Part shown: in pieces, positions 43,011-52,276 of the stretch
Position numbering within the stretch: position 1 is the stretch's first letter
Layout of the letters: each line of letters starts with the position of its first letter
Assembly (NCBI GenBank): GCA_964574705.1
Contig: CAZNOO010000005.1
Location: 1-64,000 of the forward strand
DNA length: 64,000 nucleotides
Source of the DNA: JAHIVB01 sp964574705
Lineage (GTDB): Bacteria > Bacillota_I > Bacilli_A > Izemoplasmatales > Hujiaoplasmataceae
Direction: 5' to 3'
The notes under the pieces: generated by a model
Seen by the model: only the letters and a program-made list of their open reading frames with translations
What the model was told of the DNA's origin: nothing
Databases searched by the model: none
Program-made: the position numbers and the translations under genes

Positions 43011-44108
43011 TTGATTAAGAAAGTCAGTAATTACAAAGATTTGAAGACCTTTATTTACTTTGTTAAACAATTATACGGTCACGATTCAAGATATCCTTTC
43101 CCCATCTTTTTCGTCTTGAAAAAGGAACTGAAAAAAGAAGTGCTGATCGAGAAAAACTATACGGCATTACTTTCCATTCAAAACGGAGAAGTAAAAGGAC
43201 GGATTTTGTACACCGTCGATTCATCGAAAAAACATAAATCTCAGATTGGATATTTCTCGTTTTTCGATGCTTATCAAGAGGTCGAAGTCGCTAGAGAATT
43301 GTTCGAGTACATGGAAAAGGACTTGATTTCAAGGGGAATGAAGTATGTGGAAGGAACTTTTGCCCCTTATGATCCAGATACTAGAAGAGGAATTTTGGTC
43401 GAAGGATTCGACATTGATCCAACGATTATGACATCTTACAATGCGCCTTACTACGGTGAGTTAATTGAACATTCTGGATATTCCAAAGCGTATGACACTT
43501 TCAGTTTAGAAGCTGAAATCAGTGATACGACTGAAAAAAGAATGAATACTCTCGAAACTTATTTCGAAAAAAGATTCAACATAAGGATTGACTCCATCAG
43601 TTTTAAACATATGGACAAAGACATCCAAGACGTTCACACGATCTTGAAAGAAGCTTCAACTGAAGTCAACTACCAAGAGGCGCCTTCGATTGAATTGATT
43701 GAAAATGTTGCTAAAAGCATGAAAATGTTCATCAATCCGGACATCATCAAAATTGCAAGAGTAGAAGAAACAAACGAACCGATTGGATTCTGTTTATGTC
43801 TTCCTGACTACAATCAAGTTTTCAGGAAAACGAAAGGCAGAATCAATCCCATTGAATTGCTTAGAGCAAAAAAAACGATTACGACCGTCAGGGGCGTAAT
43901 GCAGTATGTTGTTCCAAAATATCAAAACACCGGGCTCATTGGCGTAATGTTCAAAAAAGTATATGACAATTTTAAACCGCTTGGTATCACTCGGTTCGAA
44001 GCTGGAACAATCTTAGAAGAGAACCCCAAATCAATGGCTACATTCTTTAAATTTGGCGGACACATTACAAAAACCTATCGGATTTATGGAAAGGAACTGA
44101 CAAAATGA
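43011..44108 (+). CDS. GNAT-like N-acyltransferase (YghO-type)
   Basis: A 365-residue cytoplasmic protein with a GNAT-like fold in two parts. The N-terminal region has Phe-Val-Lys-x-x-Tyr, Asp-Ser-Arg-Tyr-Pro-Phe-Pro and Glu-Gly-Thr-Phe-Ala-Pro-Tyr-Asp-Pro-Asp, and the C-terminal ~140 residues include Phe-Glu-Ala-Gly-Thr-Ile-Leu-Glu-Glu-Asn-x-x-Ser-Met. This matches the large GNAT-related family around E. coli YghO, of unknown substrate. TTG 43011 is preceded by GAGGTGG; GTG 43002 overlaps that site. The stop overlaps the next ATG, so it is coupled to the DUF819 gene. Confidence 0.7.
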   Translation: MIKKVSNYKDLKTFIYFVKQLYGHDSRYPFPIFFVLKKELKKEVLIEKNYTALLSIQNGEVKGRILYTVDSSKKHKSQIGYFSFFDAYQEVEVARELFEYMEKDLISRGMKYVEGTFAPYDPDTRRGILVEGFDIDPTIMTSYNAPYYGELIEHSGYSKAYDTFSLEAEISDTTEKRMNTLETYFEKRFNIRIDSISFKHMDKDIQDVHTILKEASTEVNYQEAPSIELIENVAKSMKMFINPDIIKIARVEETNEPIGFCLCLPDYNQVFRKTKGRINPIELLRAKKTITTVRGVMQYVVPKYQNTGLIGVMFKKVYDNFKPLGITRFEAGTILEENPKSMATFFKFGGHITKTYRIYGKELTK

Positions 44109-45295
44109 ATTTCTATGACATATTGCAAATTATAGCGATATTTACAATTCCGCTACTGATTATCAAGTATCATCAATTTAAACTGACAAAACTCATTGGA
44201 ACCATCGGAATGGCTTATTTGCTAGGTATTATCTGGTCTTTATTCGTGTTCCTCTTCAATAACATTGGGTTGACAATCGTACCGAATGAAGACATTGGAC
44301 AAATCGGCGGATATGTCGCAATCTCAATCGCCATTCCTTTACTTTTATTCTCTGCGAATTTAAAAGAAGTCAGAAAACTATCTAAGACTGTATTGATTTC
44401 ATTTGGATCTGTAATCGTATCAGTCATTATCGTCACGACGATTACATATTTTGTATATGCTCGCAACCTTGTACATGGTGGAGAACTCTCAGCCATGGCG
44501 ATTGGACTATATACAGGCGGAACCCCCAATCTAAATGCCTTGGCAAACATCTTCCATCTGACCGTTGAAGAGATCAGCATAGCCAACTTCTCTGATATGA
44601 TGATTGGTGCGGCATTTTATGTATTCTTGCTGATGCTTTGCAAGCCACTCCTAGACAAGTTCCTCAAAACGAGTAAAAAGGAATCCTACTTGAAAAGTTC
44701 ATCAGACATTCAAAACACGGAAGAATTGAATCTTAGAGACTTAAGCCATACAAAAAAACTCTTTAAAGCTTTTCTTCTTGCATTTGGAATGGTTGTTATT
44801 GGCGCAGGAGTCGGAATTTTGATTTGGGTGCTTAACGGGTCCCAACAAGGCACGATGACCGATGTTTTAGTGCCGGCTTTAATGATTACAGTTACGATAC
44901 TGGGTATCGCCGCATCCTTCTCAAAAAAAGTTCGAGAAATCAAAGGAACCAATCTTTTAGGTCAATACATGATTCTCGTATTCTCTTTCGCAATTGCGTC
45001 CTCCATTGACCTAACAAGACTTTCAAGTACATTTGGACAAGTGATATTGCTTTACGGAATCATTACGGTAGGTGCCTTTGCACTCCACGTCGTATTTGCC
45101 AAGATATTGAAGATTGATACGGATTGCACGATGGTGACTGCGACTGCAGGTATTTATGGACCCGCATTCGTTCCGGCAGTCACAAAACAGATAAATAATG
45201 ACGAATTAACGGTTCCCGGATTGATTTGTGGATCCGTCGGATATGCGATTGGAACATTTTTGGGAATCTTGCTCGGATTGCTATTTATCGTTTAA
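44105..45295 (+). CDS. DUF819 family membrane protein (YjcL-like)
   Basis: A 396-residue protein with about ten helices, of the DUF819 family. Characteristic features are the Thr-Gly-Gly-Thr-Pro-Asn-Leu-Asn-Ala motif (~residue 140), Ser-Asp-Met-Met-Ile-Gly, and a C-terminal Thr-Ala-Thr-Ala-Gly-Ile-Tyr-Gly-Pro-Ala-Phe-Val-Pro-Ala-Val. The fold resembles two-domain carboxylate or bile-acid-type transporters, but the substrate is unknown. ATG 44105 overlaps the preceding stop (ATGA). A strong terminator follows. Confidence 0.82.
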   Translation: MNFYDILQIIAIFTIPLLIIKYHQFKLTKLIGTIGMAYLLGIIWSLFVFLFNNIGLTIVPNEDIGQIGGYVAISIAIPLLLFSANLKEVRKLSKTVLISFGSVIVSVIIVTTITYFVYARNLVHGGELSAMAIGLYTGGTPNLNALANIFHLTVEEISIANFSDMMIGAAFYVFLLMLCKPLLDKFLKTSKKESYLKSSSDIQNTEELNLRDLSHTKKLFKAFLLAFGMVVIGAGVGILIWVLNGSQQGTMTDVLVPALMITVTILGIAASFSKKVREIKGTNLLGQYMILVFSFAIASSIDLTRLSSTFGQVILLYGIITVGAFALHVVFAKILKIDTDCTMVTATAGIYGPAFVPAVTKQINNDELTVPGLICGSVGYAIGTFLGILLGLLFIV

Positions 45296-45298
45296 ATC

Positions 45299-45331
45299 AA
45301 AAGATGAAGTCTTAATGATTTCATCTTTTTT
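45299..45331 (+). terminator. Terminator
   Basis: AAAAGATGAA / TTCATCTTTT stem followed by T residues. Confidence 0.75.
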
Positions 45332-45402
45332 CATGCAATATTCCCTCCCACTGTTTCTCAACAACTTCAAAAAGTGTATAATGAAGGTAGGTAGGTGACT
45401 CC

Positions 45403-46290
45403 ATGAAAAGAATATTATGCATTGGTGGTGCATCTTGGGACACGATCATTCACATGGATGAGTTTCCCGAAAAGCATGCTTCAACCTTGTTCGCAAAGGA
45501 ATCTTATGAGACGGTGGGATCGACTGGCGTAGGTAAAGCATTGGCTTTAAAAAGGCTTGGTTTTGACGTCGTCTTCCATGCTGTTATCGGATTTGATGAT
45601 GAAGGAAAGAAAATTATTGATTTGATGAGTCATGAAGGAATTAAGTTTATCTATGATATTGATTCCTCTGGTACTGAAAAACATACCAATTTGATGAATG
45701 CAGAGGGCGACCGGATTTCAATCTACACAAAATCACTTTCCAGTAAAATTCAAATCAACTATCCAATCCTGCTAGAAGAAATCAAAAAGGCAGATATCAT
45801 TGTTTTGAATATCATTCCCTATACGAAAACATTAATACCTTACCTCAAATATTCGAACAAGGAGATTTGGGTTGATATCCACGATTTCGACGGCATCAAT
45901 CCTTACCATCAAGACTACATCAAACTCGCAACCATCTTATTCGCGAGTTCAGAAAAGCTACCTCAACCGATCGATTTCATGATGGATCAAATTGATTCTG
46001 GGAAGCAGTTGGTTGTGGTCACAAGTGGTAAAAAAGGATCTACTTTACTTGGTGTCAATACAGAATTTCTAAGAGAAGGAATTTTACCAGGAATTATGGC
46101 AGTAGATACCAATGGAGCCGGTGACAATTTCTTTGCTGGCTTTCTCTATGCATTTTCCAAAGAATACCCGCTTCAAAAGTGTTTAAGGATGGCAACGATT
46201 GTCGCAAGTAGCGCTGTTGAATCGAGACAAATCGTTTCACCGAAACTGTCTGTTTCATGGCTTGAAGAAGTCTACATTGCCTTGTTTTGA
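45403..46290 (+). CDS. PfkB-family carbohydrate/nucleoside kinase
   Basis: A 295-residue ribokinase-like kinase. It has the N-terminal Gly-Gly-Ala-Ser-Trp-Asp, a Gly-x-Gly-Lys-Ala-Leu-Ala-Leu-Lys-Arg-Leu-Gly substrate segment, and the C-terminal signature Asp-Thr-Asn-Gly-Ala-Gly-Asp-Asn-Phe-Phe-Ala-Gly-Phe with the catalytic Asp. The substrate could be a sugar or a nucleoside. The neighbouring nucleotidase gene hints at nucleoside metabolism, but the two genes seem to have separate promoters. Confidence 0.83.
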   Translation: MKRILCIGGASWDTIIHMDEFPEKHASTLFAKESYETVGSTGVGKALALKRLGFDVVFHAVIGFDDEGKKIIDLMSHEGIKFIYDIDSSGTEKHTNLMNAEGDRISIYTKSLSSKIQINYPILLEEIKKADIIVLNIIPYTKTLIPYLKYSNKEIWVDIHDFDGINPYHQDYIKLATILFASSEKLPQPIDFMMDQIDSGKQLVVVTSGKKGSTLLGVNTEFLREGILPGIMAVDTNGAGDNFFAGFLYAFSKEYPLQKCLRMATIVASSAVESRQIVSPKLSVSWLEEVYIALF

Positions 46291-46332
46291 TTCAAAAACA
46301 TACAATTGAACTCATCCAATATAAAAACTGTT

Positions 46333-46360
46333 TTGTTAATTGTGAATTTTGTGATAAAAT
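46333..46360 (+). promoter_or_regulatory. Promoter of the nucleotidase gene
   Basis: TTGTTA at 46333-46338 and TAAAAT at 46355-46360, with a 16-base spacer and an upstream TGTGA, before TTG 46402. Confidence 0.5.
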
Positions 46361-46401
46361 GACAGAACAGGTTTATGAGTATTTAAAGGAGATGACCCTA
46401 G

Positions 46402-47961
46402 TTGAAGGAATCTTTTGATGTAAAGATTTTCGCCATGAGCGACACACATGGAGCCTTACTCAATCAAAATTACGCAGACAACTCCAAAACGCCTTATGGC
46501 ATTTCAAAACTCTACACTTATATCTTAGAAAACAGAGACAAGGATTCTGTTTTAATTGATTGTGGAGATACCATTCAGGGCAGCCCGCTCATGTATTATC
46601 ATCAACTCCATAGAAATGAATCTCAAAACCCTGTCGCAATGGTCTATAATCATATTGGAGTCGACTATTTCATTCTAGGGAATCATGATTTAAACTACGG
46701 AAAAGACTATCTATGCAATTTTATTGGTAATTTGAATGCAAAAACGCTATCTGCGAATATTATTGAACAGAATGATACTTCCTATTTTGGGGTTCCATAT
46801 GACATTATCGCCTATCCTAACGGTATAAAAATAGGATTGATTGGATTAACGACGGATTACATTCCCAACTGGGAAAGAAAAGAAAACATTCAAGGTCTTA
46901 CTTTCCTGTCTCCCATCAGTTCTTTGAAAAAATACATCGCTGAATTAAAAAAAGAAAAAGTAAATGCGATTATCGTCGCCTATCATGGTGGATTTGAAAG
47001 CGATCTTGATACGTTTGAACCTTATGTGCAAGACACGCTTGAAAATGTTGGCTCTAGAATCCTAAAACAGTTCTCAGACGACATCGATGTCTTTTTAACA
47101 GGGCACCAACATCGTTCCATTGATAAAGTTCATGGTAACACTGTTATCATTCAACCTTCTTCGAACGGAAAACTATTAGGAGAAATCAACCTTCACTTTG
47201 AAAAAGAAGAGAATTGGGTACTATCAAAGAAAGACCATCGATTAGTGTCTGCCTATGATTATCCTTCTGACCCCTCTGTCGAAAAACTAGTGGAGGATTT
47301 GCTAGATAAGACCAACGTCTTTTTGGATGAACCCATTGGATTCGTTCCAGAAAATGATTTGAAAGTCACTGACACATTTGAAGCCAGACTGAAAAAACAT
47401 AAAATCGTGACGTTTATAAACCAAGTCCAATTGTCCGCCACAAAAGCGATGATCTCGGCCGCTTCGATTGGAAATGAAGTTACAGGATTCGAACAATACA
47501 TCTCGGTTAGAAATGTATTAAGTACGTATGTGTATCCAAATACGCTCACAGTTGTTAAAATCAATGGAAAGTTACTTCGAAAGGCTCTCGAGAAAAATGC
47601 AGAGTATTTTGTGTTGCAGGACGGAAAAGTAGCCTTTAATCCAAGGTATGCCTATCCAAAAGTAGAACATTACAACTATGACATGTTTGATGGAATTGCT
47701 TACTCAATCGACCTAAGGAAACCTGTTCAATCAAGAATCGTTTCTTTGAAATATGGCGGGAGAAATGTTAGGGATACAGATGAATTCACACTTGTTCTCA
47801 ATAACTACCGTGCTAGTGGCGGAGGAGAGTTCGAGATGTATCAAGGACTTGAAATTGTCAAAGAGTTTCAGCTTGACGTTGCAGAACTGATGACTAATTA
47901 CATCAGAGAAAAAAAGACGATTATTATACCGAATATTCAAAATATCAAAATCATTACCTAG
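46402..47961 (+). CDS. 5'-nucleotidase/2',3'-cyclic phosphodiesterase family protein
   Basis: A 519-residue UshA/CpdB-like two-domain enzyme. The metallophosphatase domain (~1-290) has Ser-Asp-Thr-His-Gly, Asp-Cys-Gly-Asp-Thr, Gly-Asn-His-Asp, Tyr-His-Gly-Gly and Thr-Gly-His-Gln-His. The C-terminal nucleotide-specificity domain (~320-510) has Asn-Tyr-Arg-Ala-Ser-Gly-Gly-Gly. It has no signal peptide, unlike most relatives, so it is predicted to be cytoplasmic. TTG start 46402 follows AAGGAGATGA. A terminator directly follows and separates it from the purine operon. Confidence 0.85.
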   Translation: MKESFDVKIFAMSDTHGALLNQNYADNSKTPYGISKLYTYILENRDKDSVLIDCGDTIQGSPLMYYHQLHRNESQNPVAMVYNHIGVDYFILGNHDLNYGKDYLCNFIGNLNAKTLSANIIEQNDTSYFGVPYDIIAYPNGIKIGLIGLTTDYIPNWERKENIQGLTFLSPISSLKKYIAELKKEKVNAIIVAYHGGFESDLDTFEPYVQDTLENVGSRILKQFSDDIDVFLTGHQHRSIDKVHGNTVIIQPSSNGKLLGEINLHFEKEENWVLSKKDHRLVSAYDYPSDPSVEKLVEDLLDKTNVFLDEPIGFVPENDLKVTDTFEARLKKHKIVTFINQVQLSATKAMISAASIGNEVTGFEQYISVRNVLSTYVYPNTLTVVKINGKLLRKALEKNAEYFVLQDGKVAFNPRYAYPKVEHYNYDMFDGIAYSIDLRKPVQSRIVSLKYGGRNVRDTDEFTLVLNNYRASGGGEFEMYQGLEIVKEFQLDVAELMTNYIREKKTIIIPNIQNIKIIT

Positions 47962-47985
47962 GGGAAGGGATAATTCCCCTTTTTT
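47960..47985 (+). terminator. Terminator
   Basis: AGGGGAA / TTCCCCT stem followed by TTTTT, overlapping the nucleotidase stop. Confidence 0.75.
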
Positions 47986-48029
47986 AACCCCAGAAATCGA
48001 AGAAAACCATAGAAAAATAGTTTTAGAAA

Positions 48030-48055
48030 TGTTATAATAAATGTTACCATTTATT
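48030..48055 (+). promoter_or_regulatory. Extended -10 promoter overlapped by a palindrome (purine operon)
   Basis: TGTTATAAT (48030-48038) is an extended -10. A perfect palindrome, AATAAATG-TTAC-CATTTATT (48036-48055), begins inside the -10 and covers the expected start site near 48045. This is where a repressor would block transcription. The 5' leader is then ~105 bases and contains AAAACGC (48090) / GCGTTTT (48131), a possible weak hairpin next to the ribosome site. Confidence 0.5.
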
Positions 48056-48149
48056 TCTAAGCACTGTCGGTTTTGGTAAAAAACTGTTCAAAACGCGATA
48101 AATGATTATTTTTTTATATAGCAGATGTAAGCGTTTTTTAGGAGGGATT

Positions 48150-48710
48150 ATGACACAAGCCGTCATCCTCGCTGGAGGATATTCCAAACGAACTGGCATC
48201 AATAAAATGAGCTTGATGTATCAGGGCATTCCTTTGATTCATCATTTGATTGACGCTTTTCTACCTGTTACTGACAAAATCATTGTGGTGTCAGGTCACT
48301 ACCACGATGAATTAAAAAGCATCTTGCGTAAATATGACACCGTTGAAATTGTTCAAAACTTTGATTATCCTAAAGGGATGTTTTCCTCCGTACAAAGAGG
48401 TGTTTTGGAAACGACAGAAGATTTCTTCATTACACCAGGAGATTACCCATTAATTAAAACCGAGACCATCAAAGCATTGCTGACTTCAAACGGTAAAATT
48501 GCCGTTCCAGTCTTTGAAGGCAGAAGAGGCCATCCGATTCTGATTCGCAAAGAATTGAAAGAAGCACTCATTCATGAAGCGCCAGAGTCTAATCTCAAAG
48601 CATTCAGGGATCGGTTTGATCCCGAGTACATTGAAGTATTCGACTCAGGAATTTTACAAGACATAGATACAGTTGCAGATTATGAAGACTTAGTTGGAAG
48701 AAAGGAATGA
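48150..48710 (+). CDS. mocA: MocA-type molybdenum cofactor nucleotidyltransferase
   Basis: A 186-residue NTP transferase (MobA/MocA fold), residues 1-15 carrying the nucleotide loop Leu-Ala-Gly-Gly-Tyr-Ser-Lys-Arg. Later motifs are Pro-Gly-Asp-Tyr-Pro (metal-binding Asp) and Gly-Arg-Arg-Gly-His-Pro. MocA/YgfJ proteins add CMP to molybdopterin for the xanthine dehydrogenase family, which fits the two molybdenum hydroxylases downstream. ATG 48150 follows AGGAGGG. It is the first gene of the operon; its stop lies 4 bases before the next start. Confidence 0.85.
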   Translation: MTQAVILAGGYSKRTGINKMSLMYQGIPLIHHLIDAFLPVTDKIIVVSGHYHDELKSILRKYDTVEIVQNFDYPKGMFSSVQRGVLETTEDFFITPGDYPLIKTETIKALLTSNGKIAVPVFEGRRGHPILIRKELKEALIHEAPESNLKAFRDRFDPEYIEVFDSGILQDIDTVADYEDLVGRKE

Positions 48711-48714
48711 AAAA

Positions 48715-49512
48715 ATGAAAGTAAAAACCTATTTGAAAGCATCCAGCATTGATGAAGCTTATCAAGTATTGCAGGAAAGTACGGAGAATGCCATTCTTGG
48801 TGGCGGAGCCTGGATGAAACTTTCCACGAAGAAAGTGAATACCTTGATTTCTCTAGATGAACTAGACTTAAAGGGCATTGAAGAACAAGACGGATTCATT
48901 CGCATCAAGTCCATGACGACTTTGAGAGAAATCGAAACATCTCCACTGATTCAAGCTATTGGCGGAGGCGTCATTACGAATTCGCTCAGCCAAATCATGG
49001 GTGTGACGATTCGAAACATTGCAACGATTGGGGGATCCATCGTTTCCAAATTCGGTTTTTCAGATTTAATTCCTGTCTTACTTGTGTTAGATACGAAGCT
49101 TGTCTTTCATAAGCATGGAGAAATCTCCTTAAAAGCCTATTTGGAGTCAAAGATTGTCGGAAGAGACATCCTTGTTGAAGTTCTAATCAAAAAATGTGAC
49201 TCCTTGGTTTTCTTCAAGAAAGTGAAAACCACTGCTCTTGATTTCGCCATTTTGAATATCTGTGTCGGAAAGACTCAAGAAGGATTCAAAATTGCGGTCG
49301 GCTCAAGACCAGGACTGGCAGAACTTGCCATTCAGTCGATGAATTATTTAAATGGGTGCCATACAGTAGGCGAAGAAGAAATTGCGAAAGCTGCCTTGAT
49401 GGTTGTTGAAGAAATCCATTTTTCATCGAATCAAAGAGCACAAAAAGAATATCGTGAACAACTTGCAGAAGTATATGTCAGACGAGGACTAAAGGAGGTG
49501 CTTTCAATATGA
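48715..49512 (+). CDS. Molybdenum hydroxylase, FAD-binding subunit (set 1)
   Basis: A 265-residue subunit of the CoxM/XdhB (YgfM-like) type. The FAD-binding segments are Leu-Gly-Gly-Gly-Ala-Trp-Met-Lys and Ile-Arg-Asn-Ile-Ala-Thr-Ile-Gly-Gly-Ser, followed by a CO-dehydrogenase flavoprotein C-terminal domain. It passes electrons from the iron-sulfur subunit to the acceptor. ATG 48715 follows AGGAATGA. Its stop overlaps the 2Fe-2S gene start (ATGA). The gene order FAD, 2Fe-2S, Mo differs from set 2. Confidence 0.88.
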   Translation: MKVKTYLKASSIDEAYQVLQESTENAILGGGAWMKLSTKKVNTLISLDELDLKGIEEQDGFIRIKSMTTLREIETSPLIQAIGGGVITNSLSQIMGVTIRNIATIGGSIVSKFGFSDLIPVLLVLDTKLVFHKHGEISLKAYLESKIVGRDILVEVLIKKCDSLVFFKKVKTTALDFAILNICVGKTQEGFKIAVGSRPGLAELAIQSMNYLNGCHTVGEEEIAKAALMVVEEIHFSSNQRAQKEYREQLAEVYVRRGLKEVLSI

Positions 49513-49961
49513 AAATCAATCTTTTAATCAACGGACTGTATAGAAGCGTTGAAGTTGAACCGGGAGAGTATTTGTTAGATACTTTAAGAAAAATCAATAT
49601 GATTAGCGTTAGAAGAGGATGCGACAACACGAGTTGTGGCGTTTGCACCGTTCTTATCGAAGGCAAACCTGTTCCTTCTTGTTCTTACCTTTCTGTAAGA
49701 GCTGATGGGAAATCAATTTTGACGGTCGAAGGAATCGCTGAAGAAGCTGAAAAAATATCTTCTTACTTTGGCGAAGAAGGCGCAGAACAATGTGGTTTTT
49801 GCAACCCCTCCATCGCACTCACCGTTTATGCCCTTAAAAAAGAAATCAAAAACCCCACCGACGAACAAGTCGATAAATACTTGGTCTCTAATTTATGCAG
49901 ATGCACGGGATACATCTCTCAAAAAAAGGCCATTAAGAATTACTTGGGGGACAAATCATGA
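49509..49961 (+). CDS. Molybdenum hydroxylase, [2Fe-2S] subunit (set 1)
   Basis: A 150-residue two-cluster ferredoxin subunit. The plant-type cluster motif is Cys-Asp-Asn-Thr-Ser-Cys-Gly-Val-Cys with a fourth Cys ~12 residues on. The second, all-helical domain has Gln-Cys-Gly-Phe-Cys and Leu-Cys-Arg-Cys-Thr-Gly-Tyr. Both clusters look complete. Start and stop overlap the neighbouring genes by 4 bases on each side, showing tight coupling. Confidence 0.92.
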   Translation: MKINLLINGLYRSVEVEPGEYLLDTLRKINMISVRRGCDNTSCGVCTVLIEGKPVPSCSYLSVRADGKSILTVEGIAEEAEKISSYFGEEGAEQCGFCNPSIALTVYALKKEIKNPTDEQVDKYLVSNLCRCTGYISQKKAIKNYLGDKS

Positions 49962-52276
49962 AAACAATCAATCAATCATTCCCGTCCGTAGACGGAAAGG
50001 GAATCATGATGGGCAGAGTCGCTTTTACAGACGACTATGCGCTTCAAAATTCCTTAATTGTAAAAATCTTAAGAAGTCCTCATCCCTATGCAAAAATCAA
50101 AAACATCGACGCCTCGAAAGCTTTAGCACTCTATGGCGTTGAATGTGTTCTTACGCATAAGGATTTTCCTCGAATTCCGTTTACAAGAGCAGGACAAGGA
50201 TATCCTGAACCCTCACCGCATGACAAATTCATTTTGGACGAATACGTCAGATACATTGGTGACGAAGTCGCAGTTGTCGCTGCTGTCAGCAATGATATCT
50301 GTGAAGAAGCCCTTTCTTTGATTGAGGTTGAATACGAAGTCTTGGAGCCCGTTTTGAATTTTGAAACCGCCTTGGATTCAAAAAACATTTTGCACCCAGA
50401 ACCAGAAATTCATGAAATGTTTCCAATTGGGTTTGATCCAAAAAGAAATCTCGCTGCAAGTTATCATATGCACATTGGTGACGTTGAAAAGTCTTTGAAA
50501 GAGTGTGACGTTGTCGTAGAACAATCTTTCTTTACGCAGGCTCAGCAACACACCGCTTTAGAACCACATACCGTCAACGCCCAAATGGACTATCAAGATC
50601 GTCTTGTTTTGTATTCTTCAACCCAAACGCCGTTTCATGTCAGAAGAATATTGTCTCAAACGCTTGGAATTCCATTAAGCAAAATACGGGTCATCAAGCC
50701 ACGCGTTGGCGGAGGATTTGGTGGCAAGCAAGCCCTACATGGTGAAATGTTTGTTAGTTACATTACCTATAAAACCAAAAAACCTTCTAAAATCGTCTTT
50801 ACGAGAAAAGAAGTGTTTGAATCATCATATACCCGTCATCCAATGCGTCTAGATATCAAACTCGGCGCAGACAAAGATGGCACGCTCAAAGCGATTGATT
50901 GTTATGTACTTTCCGATACTGGAGCGTATGGGGAACATGCACTTACGGTCTTTATGGTCGCGGGTTCCAAAGTATTGCCTTTATACAATAAAGTCGATTC
51001 TGTCAGGTTCCATGGACATGTCGTGTATACAAACCACACTCCGGCTGGCGCTTTTAGAGGCTACGGAGCGATTCAAGGAAACTATGCTCTTGAATCCGCT
51101 GTTGACATGCTCTGTCATAAACTTCATATGGATCCAATTGAATTTAGACAAAAGAACATGATGAAAGAAAACGAAACCTCACCAATCTTTGCGATCATGG
51201 GCGAAGGAACCGAAGGAACCGCAATGAACATGGAGTCCTGCAAATTGGACTACTGCGTTTCACGCGGAAAAGAATTGATTGGTTGGGATTCGATTTACCC
51301 ACATAAAAATGTATCCAAAGAGAAAATCCGAAGTGTCGGTATGGCAATTGCGATGCAAGGCAGCGGAATTCCATATATCGACATGGGAAGTGCAATCATT
51401 AAACTCAATGACGACGGATTTTACAATCTGTTGATAGGAGCGACCGACATCGGACAAGGGTCTGATACCATTCTCGCTCAAATCGCCGCAGAAGAACTAA
51501 TGACTTCTCTTGATAAGGTGATTGTCTATTCTTCCGATACGGATTTGACTCCATTTGATACCGGGGCCTATGCTTCAAGTACAACATTCATCTCCGGAAA
51601 CGCAGTCTTAAAAGCCGCTCGGAAAATGAAAGGTCTTTTGATTGAAGAAGCAGCGAAGGTCTTAAAGTGTGAAGAAGCCGATATTAATTTTGACGGATTC
51701 AACTTTAAAAACAAGAAAAATGAGAGCGAAATCAATTTGAGTCAGTTAAGCAACCGACTCACTTATAACGAAGATCAAAAACAACTCGTAGCGGACTCCA
51801 GTTATGTCGGACATAAATCTCCTCCGCCATTCATGGCAGGGTTCATTGAAATTCTGATTGATAGAGAAACCGGTGAAATTGAGATTGAAAATTATGTCAG
51901 CGTCGTTGATTGTGGCACACCACTCAACCCTAAACTCGCTCAAGGGCAAGTTGAAGGCGGCGTTGTTCAAGGAATCGGAATGGCGCTTTATGAAAATGTT
52001 GTCATCACCAGTAAAGGAAAAAACATTACTTCTGACTTTTTAAATTACAAAGTACCAACTCGTATGGAAATCAAGAAACTAGTGACCGAGTTCGCAGAGT
52101 CCTATGAATCTTCAGGACCCTTCGGAGCGAAGAGCGTCGGTGAAATCGGAATTGATACTCCACCTGCAGCCCTTGCAAATGCCATTGAAAATGCACTCGG
52201 TGTCAGAATGACGGATTTACCAATGACACCTGAAAAAATTATGAGAGCTTTAAAAGCGAAGGAGAAAAGACAATGA
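49958..52276 (+). CDS. Molybdenum hydroxylase, molybdopterin-binding subunit (set 1)
   Basis: A 772-residue large subunit of the xanthine dehydrogenase family (XdhA/XdhD-like). Moco-binding and active-site landmarks are Gly-Gly-Gly-Phe-Gly-Gly-Lys-Gln, Gly-Ala-Phe-Arg-Gly-Tyr-Gly, Asp-Ile-Gly-Gln-Gly-Ser-Asp-Thr and the C-terminal Gly-Ala-Lys-Ser-Val-Gly-Glu-Ile-Gly, where the Glu is the catalytic base. It hydroxylates a purine or related N-heterocycle at the molybdenum centre; the substrate cannot be read from the sequence. ATG 49958 overlaps the 2Fe-2S stop. Confidence 0.9.
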   Translation: MKTINQSFPSVDGKGIMMGRVAFTDDYALQNSLIVKILRSPHPYAKIKNIDASKALALYGVECVLTHKDFPRIPFTRAGQGYPEPSPHDKFILDEYVRYIGDEVAVVAAVSNDICEEALSLIEVEYEVLEPVLNFETALDSKNILHPEPEIHEMFPIGFDPKRNLAASYHMHIGDVEKSLKECDVVVEQSFFTQAQQHTALEPHTVNAQMDYQDRLVLYSSTQTPFHVRRILSQTLGIPLSKIRVIKPRVGGGFGGKQALHGEMFVSYITYKTKKPSKIVFTRKEVFESSYTRHPMRLDIKLGADKDGTLKAIDCYVLSDTGAYGEHALTVFMVAGSKVLPLYNKVDSVRFHGHVVYTNHTPAGAFRGYGAIQGNYALESAVDMLCHKLHMDPIEFRQKNMMKENETSPIFAIMGEGTEGTAMNMESCKLDYCVSRGKELIGWDSIYPHKNVSKEKIRSVGMAIAMQGSGIPYIDMGSAIIKLNDDGFYNLLIGATDIGQGSDTILAQIAAEELMTSLDKVIVYSSDTDLTPFDTGAYASSTTFISGNAVLKAARKMKGLLIEEAAKVLKCEEADINFDGFNFKNKKNESEINLSQLSNRLTYNEDQKQLVADSSYVGHKSPPPFMAGFIEILIDRETGEIEIENYVSVVDCGTPLNPKLAQGQVEGGVVQGIGMALYENVVITSKGKNITSDFLNYKVPTRMEIKKLVTEFAESYESSGPFGAKSVGEIGIDTPPAALANAIENALGVRMTDLPMTPEKIMRALKAKEKRQ

